NCBI GenBank assembly: GCA_964619285.1
Contig: CAZUCT010000344.1
Span: forward strand, 1 to 6,407
Direction of reading: 5' to 3'
Source of the DNA: CALKCV01 sp964619285
Lineage (GTDB): Bacteria; Cyanobacteriota; Cyanobacteriia; Cyanobacteriales; Microcoleaceae
DNA: 6,407 nt
In this document: one piece after another, positions 4,437 to 6,407 of the stretch
Position numbering within the stretch: position 1 is the stretch's first letter
Layout: the number at the start of each line of letters is the position of its first letter
Program-made: the position numbers and the translations under genes
Notes under the pieces: model-generated
Databases searched by the model: none
What the model was told of the DNA's origin: nothing
Seen by the model: only the letters and a program-made list of their open reading frames with translations

Positions 4437-6242
4437 CTATTTTAACTTAAACTCATCAAATTTGACAACCTCCGAATTGGGCTTGCGAGTATCAAAATAG
4501 TAACTGCTGACGGTCCCAGTCTCCGTTTCCAAAATACTAAAAGCACTAAAATCGTTGCTGGCAATATAGGACAAAGGTTCCCCATCTTTACCTCTTAAAG
4601 GGGCAAGAGTAGGAATTACTGATTCTAAACCATTTGGATCTCCAAAAGGAGCATATTCTTCTTCATAATTTTCGGGAACGTTTCGCCGCTTCTCCCCCAA
4701 ATAAGCCCCATAACTATTACCAACATTTGAAGTTTCTAAAAAGTGCATTCCGCTAGGACTAATAAATCGATTCCACAAATGAGAATGTCCGTAAAATACT
4801 AATTGCACTTCTGCTGTTTCTAATAATGGCAAAACATCCCGAATAATATAATCGTTTTCTCTAGGATATTCGTAGCGAATGGCAGTAATATTTCCCCTTT
4901 CGTCTCTTTCAATAATTTGCACCGGATCCGTATAAGCAGGAACGACATTTTCTCCTAAAGAATGGGGTGGATGGTGGAACATGACAATTTTAGATTTTGC
5001 CCGTTTAAATTCGGGGCTATCGAGTTCGGATACCAACCAATTATATTGAGGACTTCCTTTAACAATTGGTTCAAAAATATGCTGTCCGTAACCCCATTCG
5101 GCAGGGTTATTAAAATCTCTTTCCCGTTCGCGATATTTTCCTCTGGCATCCGCATCGAGGCGGGGAACTCGCCAAATATTAGTAACATATAAAACGACTA
5201 AACGCACGTCGCCAAAGGTTACGGCATAATATTTTTCGTTGCCATTTTTATTTTTAGGCAAGGTAAAGATTTCTTCGTAGGTTTCGGTATTAAAAGAATG
5301 GTTTTTTATCCACTCTTCCCGGTAATCTGGATTGTTATTAGGATTAATTTCCGCGCTCTTTTCTGCATAAACTTTTTCTGCAACTTCCCGGGGATGGGGC
5401 TGACTGAATTGTTCGTTAAGACCTTTATTAGTTCCAAAAATTCCCATAACTTCATGGTTGCCGAGGGCGGTAAATAAAGGCGCGTTTTGAATTAATTCAC
5501 CTCCCCGATAAACTGTGGCAGTTTCGTCTTTTTTGAGTTCGTAATTGCCGCGACCTTGAAGAAGAGGAAAGAAGGCATTACCGCGATTATCGTCGAACCA
5601 TTCCGAGGCGCGATCGGGAATATTAACTAAATCTCCGGCAAAAAAAACCGCATCAATTTTACCGAAATTTTCCTCAACTTTCTGAAGATTGGCGGCAGTC
5701 ATTGGTTTTAATTGATGGTCGGATGTCAGTAAAATTTTTAGGGGCGTTCCCGGTGTCGGTTTGGCAGCCAAACGAAAAACATCGCTGCGAATTACTTCCC
5801 CATTTTCTGTCTCGCTAATCACTCGATAGGGCACTTCAATATTAGGAATTAAACCCGCGACTTCTGCCTCGTGTCGCCAGATATCTCGCCTGACAGTTTT
5901 TCGATAAATTTGACCTTTTTCTACTTGTTCTCCCACCCGGGAATTTTCATCTTCGCGAGTTCTAGAAAGCTTAATCGTATTTGCTTCGACGCTTTGCCGT
6001 AAATTGTCGCCAAAAAAGACTCGATGGCGACTGCCGCGAAACTCGGTAAACCAGACAACTCGCACGGAATTTTCTGTAGGCAGTTGGAGAAAAGGATCGG
6101 TTAAAAGTTGTCCTGGAGATAGGGTCGAAAAATTCATAATTAGAAGCAAAAGTGCAGTAATAAGAATTAAGATACCAAAGACCCAGGGGTTACGGTAAGA
6201 GTGCCTGGGACTTTCAAAGGTATCCGGAGGAGGGGTCAGCAT
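4437..6242 (-). CDS. Membrane-anchored calcineurin-like metallophosphoesterase
   Basis: This is a 601-residue predicted phosphatase or phosphodiesterase with two metals. Residues 1-19 carry positive charges (Arg13, Arg17), followed by one membrane segment (about 20-37, VFGILILITALLLLIM), so a signal anchor should place the catalytic part outside the cytoplasm. Residues about 48-160 (DPFLQLPTENSVRVVWFTEF onward) resemble the beta-sandwich N-domain of purple acid phosphatases. The catalytic domain then shows Asp175 (SDHQ), AGDLVN with Asp204, GNHE (261-264), HHPPH (423-427) and GHSH (485-488), in family order. The first motif reads D-H-Q where the usual form is D-x-H, a deviation also expected in purple-acid-type enzymes that keep only the Asp. 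A long insertion separates GNHE from HHPPH. The natural substrate cannot be read from sequence. The ATG at 6242 is well supported by the anchor. It is the first of three same-strand genes and has no obvious Shine-Dalgarno. Confidence 0.9.
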   Translation of the reverse strand: MLTPPPDTFESPRHSYRNPWVFGILILITALLLLIMNFSTLSPGQLLTDPFLQLPTENSVRVVWFTEFRGSRHRVFFGDNLRQSVEANTIKLSRTREDENSRVGEQVEKGQIYRKTVRRDIWRHEAEVAGLIPNIEVPYRVISETENGEVIRSDVFRLAAKPTPGTPLKILLTSDHQLKPMTAANLQKVEENFGKIDAVFFAGDLVNIPDRASEWFDDNRGNAFFPLLQGRGNYELKKDETATVYRGGELIQNAPLFTALGNHEVMGIFGTNKGLNEQFSQPHPREVAEKVYAEKSAEINPNNNPDYREEWIKNHSFNTETYEEIFTLPKNKNGNEKYYAVTFGDVRLVVLYVTNIWRVPRLDADARGKYRERERDFNNPAEWGYGQHIFEPIVKGSPQYNWLVSELDSPEFKRAKSKIVMFHHPPHSLGENVVPAYTDPVQIIERDERGNITAIRYEYPRENDYIIRDVLPLLETAEVQLVFYGHSHLWNRFISPSGMHFLETSNVGNSYGAYLGEKRRNVPENYEEEYAPFGDPNGLESVIPTLAPLRGKDGEPLSYIASNDFSAFSILETETGTVSSYYFDTRKPNSEVVKFDEFKLK

Positions 6243-6349
6243 TTTTTAAAAGAGATGGTAATTTTTAATCTTAGGTTAAATTTTAAAGGCCAGAGGTTAT
6301 TTTTGCTTTAAGATGCTACGATGGACCCTGAAAAATTAAGCAAAATCCT

Positions 6350-6379
6350 AGGTTGGGTGGAGTGAAACGCAACCCAACA
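6350..6379. repeat. Palindromic GTTGGGT...ACCCAAC dispersed-type repeat
   Basis: GTTGGGT (6352-6358) pairs with ACCCAAC (6372-6378) around a 13-nt spacer containing GTGAAACGC. This closely resembles the TAGGTTGGGT...ACCCAACA elements found in many copies in cyanobacterial genomes, as I recall them. It lies about 110 bp upstream of the phosphoesterase start. The remaining bases from 6243 to 6407 are AT-rich upstream DNA. I found no promoter with a good -35/-10 pair and no further gene there. Confidence 0.7.
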
Positions 6380-6407
6380 AGTCGGTATCTTATTACTACG
6401 CAAGTCC

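Noticed and set aside
4962..5192. Plus-strand ORF of 76 codons inside the phosphoesterase gene
   Set aside because: It is antisense to conserved metal-binding motifs of a well-supported gene and has no features of its own.
6322..6366. Short plus-strand ORF starting MDPEKLSK
   Set aside because: It has only about 14 codons and ends in the palindromic repeat. There is no ribosome-binding site or family signal.

Overview
The window looks like a piece of a draft cyanobacterial genome, probably a filamentous or Oscillatoriales-type strain. Four GCGATCGC (HIP1) octamers occur in 6.3 kb. Heptameric short tandem repeats (variants of CAATTAG, CAATTAA and GGGGAAT) sit in the gaps between genes. The first gene belongs to DUF928, a family I know almost only from cyanobacteria. 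The genus is my inference.

Layout. Positions 1-69 hold two hairpins, then a plus-strand gene for an exported DUF928 protein (70-891). It converges on a minus-strand gene for an unrecognised basic 189-residue protein (1033-1602). Behind that gene's start lies a G-rich/C-rich inverted repeat with an internal 9-bp tandem repeat (1644-1775). Next comes a minus-strand gene for a small exported protein of 76 residues (1841-2071). A 635-bp stretch without a convincing protein gene follows (2072-2706). It contains a 16-bp tandem repeat, a 100-N assembly gap bounded by two identical 55-bp copies, and a strong plus-strand intrinsic terminator (2568-2602). From 2707 to 6242 three minus-strand genes follow one another: a membrane-anchored metallophosphoesterase (transcribed first), a YegS/DgkB-type lipid kinase, and QueE (7-carboxy-7-deazaguanine synthase, queuosine/preQ0 pathway). 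They are separated by 86- and 90-bp spacers built largely of heptamer repeats. The last 165 bp are the upstream region of the phosphoesterase and include a palindromic dispersed-repeat-like element.

How the parts relate. The three minus-strand genes could form one transcript, but their predicted functions do not form one pathway, so co-directionality is the only evidence for an operon. The most interesting unexplained signal is the plus-strand terminator at 2568-2602. No plus-strand protein gene lies between 892 and that point except what may be hidden in the gap. This makes a non-coding RNA or a gene lost in the gap the leading explanations. The exact 55-bp identity at the gap edges suggests the gap is an assembly junction at a repeated k-mer rather than real missing sequence.
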